From NCBI RefSeq assembly GCF_016429005.1, contig NZ_JAELTV010000003.1, positions 1 to 53,915 of the forward strand: a DNA stretch of 53,915 nucleotides, written 5' to 3'. Made by a program: the position numbers and the translations under genes. The stretch comes from Pedobacter sp. ASV19. Its GTDB lineage: Bacteria > Bacteroidota > Bacteroidia > Sphingobacteriales > Sphingobacteriaceae. Of the stretch, positions 51,345 to 53,915 are shown piece after piece (within the stretch, counting starts at the first letter, position 1; each line of letters starts with the position of its first letter). The notes under the pieces were generated by a model. The model saw only the letters and a program-made list of their open reading frames with translations. It was not told where the DNA came from and did not search any database.

Positions 51345-53513
51345 ATGCATCTACCGCAAATCAGGGTTCCCAAGAAATATATAAAAATTGGCGCATGGGT
51401 GTTGGGAGGGATTTTGGTCATCCTCATCATCGCCGGCTCCATTGCTTACAGCAAAAGAGCTGAACTGCTTAAAAAAGTGATGGCCAAGGCCATCAGCAAG
51501 GCCGGCAAGGATTATGGCCTGGAGATTAAAATAGGTTCAGCTGGTTTCAGCGGCTTAAGCACCGTACATATGACCAATATTTCGGTGGTCCCGAAGGATA
51601 GAGATACCCTCTCTACTGTTTCCGACATGACCATTGGTGTTAAGCTCTTTCCGCTGTTGTTTGGGAATGTAAAACTTTCGGAAGTGAACCTGAATTCCGG
51701 AAAAATTACGATTGTTCGCAGGGATTCATTGACCAATCTGGATTTTATCCTTAAAAGGAAAAAGAAGGACAGTACAGAAAACAAGTCCAAGCTGGACCTG
51801 GGCGACCTGGCGCACAATCTGCTGAACCAGGTCTTGTATAAGATTCCTGACGATATGAAAATCCGCGACCTGCTGTTGCAGTTCAATGATAACGACACCA
51901 GCAAGCTCCGGTTTTTGACCACCACGGCTACGATTGATAACGGAGACCTCAAATCAACCATTGTGGTGAACAATAAAGAGGCCATATGGCACGTGAACGG
52001 AGTAGTTAAGCCTGGGAAGAAACAAATGGATGTATCTTTCTTTGCCGAAGGCAAAAAGGTTGAACTTCCATACCTGAACAAAAAATTAAATGCGAAACTG
52101 AGCTTTGACACCATCCGTACAGAGCTCAAAGATGCAGATTACAGTGGAGATGCTTTCCGGATCAAAGGTTCCTGGTCTGTCAAAAATCTGCTGATCAACC
52201 ATCCTAAGATCGCTTCCAATGACATCGTTGTTCCTGACGCCAGGATTGATGCAGAAGTTCTGTTTGGAAAAAATTATGCCGCCCTGGACAGCACTTCAAC
52301 TGTTCATCTGAAAAATGCTACTTTTCATCCCTTCTTAAAGTATACCCTGTCTCCGCATAAAATCTACGAAGTAAAAGTACATGCAGATGAACAGGAGGCC
52401 CAGGGCATCCTCAATGGCTTTCCAGAAGGTTTATTTGAGTCGCTGGAGGGCTTAAAAGTGAGCGGAAAGGTAAAATATGACCTTAATTTCTACCTGGATA
52501 CTTCTATACCAGACAGCGTAAAGTTCAATTCTACCTTGACGCCTGTAAATTTCCGCATCACCGGCTGGGGTAAAACGAACCTGCAGAAGATCAACAGCAC
52601 GTTCGTTTATACACCTTATGAGTATGGAAAGCCTATGCGTGACATCACCATTGGCCCCTCAAATTCAAATTACACCCCACTCTCTGAAGTCTCCAGCAAT
52701 TTTAAAAATGCCTTGCTGACCGCAGAGGACCCTTCCTTTTTTAGCCATAAGGGATTTGTGATGGAGTCCATACGAAAATCCTTTGCGGTGAATTTTAAAG
52801 AAAAGAAATTTGTTCGGGGCGGAAGTACCATTTCTATGCAACTGGTTAAAAATGTATTTCTGAGCAGGAACAAAACCCTTGCCCGGAAAGCAGAGGAGAT
52901 TCTGATTGTGTGGCTTATTGAAAACAACCATCTGGTTAGTAAACAGAGGATGCTGGAAGTCTATTTCAACATCATAGAAATGGGCAAAAACATTTATGGC
53001 ATAGGTGAAGCCTCCAGATATTATTTTGGCAAAACACCTGCCTCTTTAAGTATCGGCGAGGGAATTTTTCTGGCCAATATTGTTCCCAGACCAAAAATTG
53101 CCTTGTTTAAATTCCGTGGAGACGGAGGCCTTAAAGATTACCTGTATCCATACTTTAAATATATGGGCAATATTATGGCCCGACGAGGACTTACTCCATC
53201 GGACACCAGTGGCTATGGATTCTATAACGTAAGGCTCCGGGAGGGCTTAAGACAATACTTGTTGCCAGACTCTACCAAAGTAGACACCACGGCATATGAT
53301 AATGACGACCCAATGCCTGCCATTGAAACTCATGACGAATCAAAAAGTTTGTTTGACCGTATATTTGGGTCAAAAAAAGACAAAGACACGACATCCAGGT
53401 CATCTTCTAAAACAGATACCCTTCAGAAAACGAAGAAACAGCTCAGACAGGAAAGAAGGGAGCAGCGAAGGCTGGAAAAAGAATTGGAGAAATTAAAAAA
53501 GAACGGCGGATAG
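51345..53513 (+). CDS. Transglycosylase-domain (GT51) protein with AsmA-like N-terminal region
   Basis: A 722-residue membrane protein. One transmembrane helix lies at about 17-38. A long strand-rich region follows (about 45-430) whose start (IKIGSAGFSGLSTVHMTNISV and LSEVNLNSGKITIVRRD) resembles AsmA-type envelope proteins. The GT51 peptidoglycan glycosyltransferase domain (about 440-610) has catalytic Glu461 in EDPSFFSHKGF, then GGSTISMQLVKN and YFNIIEMGKNIYGIGEA. There is no transpeptidase domain. The C-terminal tail is Lys/Glu/Arg-rich coiled coil. It would polymerise lipid II glycan at the inner membrane. The gap to hpt is 15 bp, so the two may be co-transcribed. Confidence 0.9.
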   Translation: MHLPQIRVPKKYIKIGAWVLGGILVILIIAGSIAYSKRAELLKKVMAKAISKAGKDYGLEIKIGSAGFSGLSTVHMTNISVVPKDRDTLSTVSDMTIGVKLFPLLFGNVKLSEVNLNSGKITIVRRDSLTNLDFILKRKKKDSTENKSKLDLGDLAHNLLNQVLYKIPDDMKIRDLLLQFNDNDTSKLRFLTTTATIDNGDLKSTIVVNNKEAIWHVNGVVKPGKKQMDVSFFAEGKKVELPYLNKKLNAKLSFDTIRTELKDADYSGDAFRIKGSWSVKNLLINHPKIASNDIVVPDARIDAEVLFGKNYAALDSTSTVHLKNATFHPFLKYTLSPHKIYEVKVHADEQEAQGILNGFPEGLFESLEGLKVSGKVKYDLNFYLDTSIPDSVKFNSTLTPVNFRITGWGKTNLQKINSTFVYTPYEYGKPMRDITIGPSNSNYTPLSEVSSNFKNALLTAEDPSFFSHKGFVMESIRKSFAVNFKEKKFVRGGSTISMQLVKNVFLSRNKTLARKAEEILIVWLIENNHLVSKQRMLEVYFNIIEMGKNIYGIGEASRYYFGKTPASLSIGEGIFLANIVPRPKIALFKFRGDGGLKDYLYPYFKYMGNIMARRGLTPSDTSGYGFYNVRLREGLRQYLLPDSTKVDTTAYDNDDPMPAIETHDESKSLFDRIFGSKKDKDTTSRSSSKTDTLQKTKKQLRQERREQRRLEKELEKLKKNGG

Positions 53514-53528
53514 CCTTACAATACACTA

Positions 53529-53840
53529 ATGAAGCATACTGTTCAAGTAGAAGATAAAGAGTTTGAGATCCTGCTGGAAAACGACCAGATCAGTAAACGT
53601 ACCAGATTGATCGGTATCCAGCTCAACGTGGATTATGAAGATCGATGCCCTATTGTTATTGGGGTGCTGAACGGCAGTTTTCTTTTTATGGCAGACCTGA
53701 TTAAAGAGCTGAACATCCCTTGTGAGGTGGGCTTTATAAGGGTCTCCTCTTATAAAGGTACTTCGACCAGCGGGGAGGTAAAAGAGGCTTTTGGTTTGCC
53801 GGATACACTGCACAACCGCGATGTAATTATCGTAGAAGAT
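53529..53840 (+). CDS. hpt: Hypoxanthine phosphoribosyltransferase, truncated at the library edge
   Basis: The first 104 residues of a purine-salvage phosphoribosyltransferase that converts hypoxanthine (and guanine) with PRPP to the nucleotide. Visible features are IVIGVLNGSFLFMADLIKEL, the substrate-loop phrase VSSYKGTSTSGEV, and the start of the PRPP motif RDVIIVED, after which IVDTG would be expected. At 53841 the sequence switches to adapter, so the last six codons of the open frame (LSLIHI) are artefact. About 70-75 residues are missing. Confidence 0.95.
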
Positions 53841-53859
53841 CTGTCTCTTATACACATCT
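53841..53859 (-). other. Nextera adapter (reverse mosaic end)
   Basis: CTGTCTCTTATACACATCT is the reverse complement of bases 1-19 and marks the right-hand library junction. It is followed by four A and then poly-G. Not genomic. Confidence 0.97.

Positions 53860-53915
<56 letters not shown>

Noticed and set aside
51512-52129. A 205-codon minus-strand frame inside the GT51 gene
   Set aside because: It is Ser/Leu/Phe-rich antisense translation of the strand-rich region, with no promoter or family match.
53526-53855. A minus-strand frame starting MYKRQ at the right edge
   Set aside because: MYKRQ is the translation of the Nextera adapter, so the start codon is artificial and the rest is antisense to hpt.
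1-53859. A 53.8-kb element bounded by 19-bp terminal inverted repeats
   Set aside because: The repeats are the exact Nextera/Tn5 mosaic end, followed by poly-G on one side. There is no transposase or target-site duplication, and the interior is mainly housekeeping genes.

Overview
The window is a 53.8 kb piece of a Bacteroidota chromosome, most likely Sphingobacteriaceae (Pedobacter-like). The clues are a SusC/SusD pair, the gliding lipoprotein GldH, a PorP/SprF protein, DUF6266 and DUF3078 proteins, a Cys-rich RicT next to gldH and holB, and the TAnnTTTG promoter element in front of many genes. Species cannot be named from sequence alone. Both ends are library artefacts: positions 1-19 and 53841-53859 are the Nextera/Tn5 mosaic end in opposite orientation, and the last 52 bases are a poly-G run. 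Only about 20-53840 is genomic, and the genes at both edges (susD, hpt) are cut off.

Layout. 20-6678 (minus): truncated SusD, SusC and a secreted M14 metallocarboxypeptidase, a nutrient-uptake block. 6771-8093: murF. 8166-9502 (minus): an unrecognised protein and a DUF6266 protein. 9734-12834 (minus): holB-ricT-gldH housekeeping operon. 12835-13196: a 362-bp gene-free region holding a 15-bp inverted repeat. 13197-30921 (plus): nine tightly packed genes forming a secondary-lipid/polyketide locus. 31005-38489 (plus): ruvX, an O-methyltransferase, two glucosaminidases, envelope proteins, ffh and yifB. 38486-42939 (minus): a small acidic protein, a COG3014/LpoB-like envelope operon, a TlpA-type thioredoxin and PorP. 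43084-44973 (minus): htpG. 45107-49131 (plus): two DUF2157-type membrane proteins, an M16 protease and def. 49161-51226 (minus): a CarboxypepD_reg-like protein, an Nfu-type protein and mrp. 51345-53840 (plus): a GT51 transglycosylase-domain protein and truncated hpt.

The centrepiece is the 17.7 kb operon at 13197-30921. Gene A has tandem NPD-type enoyl-reductase-like domains, KS, AT, two ACPs and KR. Gene B has KS, AT, DH and a C-terminal phosphopantetheinyl transferase. A free ACP and an alpha/beta hydrolase follow with 13-bp overlaps. Then come two GT1-type glycosyltransferases, two condensation-fold (HHxxxDG-type) acyltransferases and a small membrane protein. Together these could build, activate, reduce, release, glycosylate and acylate a PUFA-synthase-type acyl chain. 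The natural inference is an acylated glycolipid. The product is unknown and the gene order matches no named pathway I can recall.

A second theme is start-site architecture. At several genes (def, the M16 protease, mrp and two CarboxypepD_reg-like genes) a TAnnTTTG element ends only a few bases before the ATG, suggesting leaderless or nearly leaderless mRNAs.
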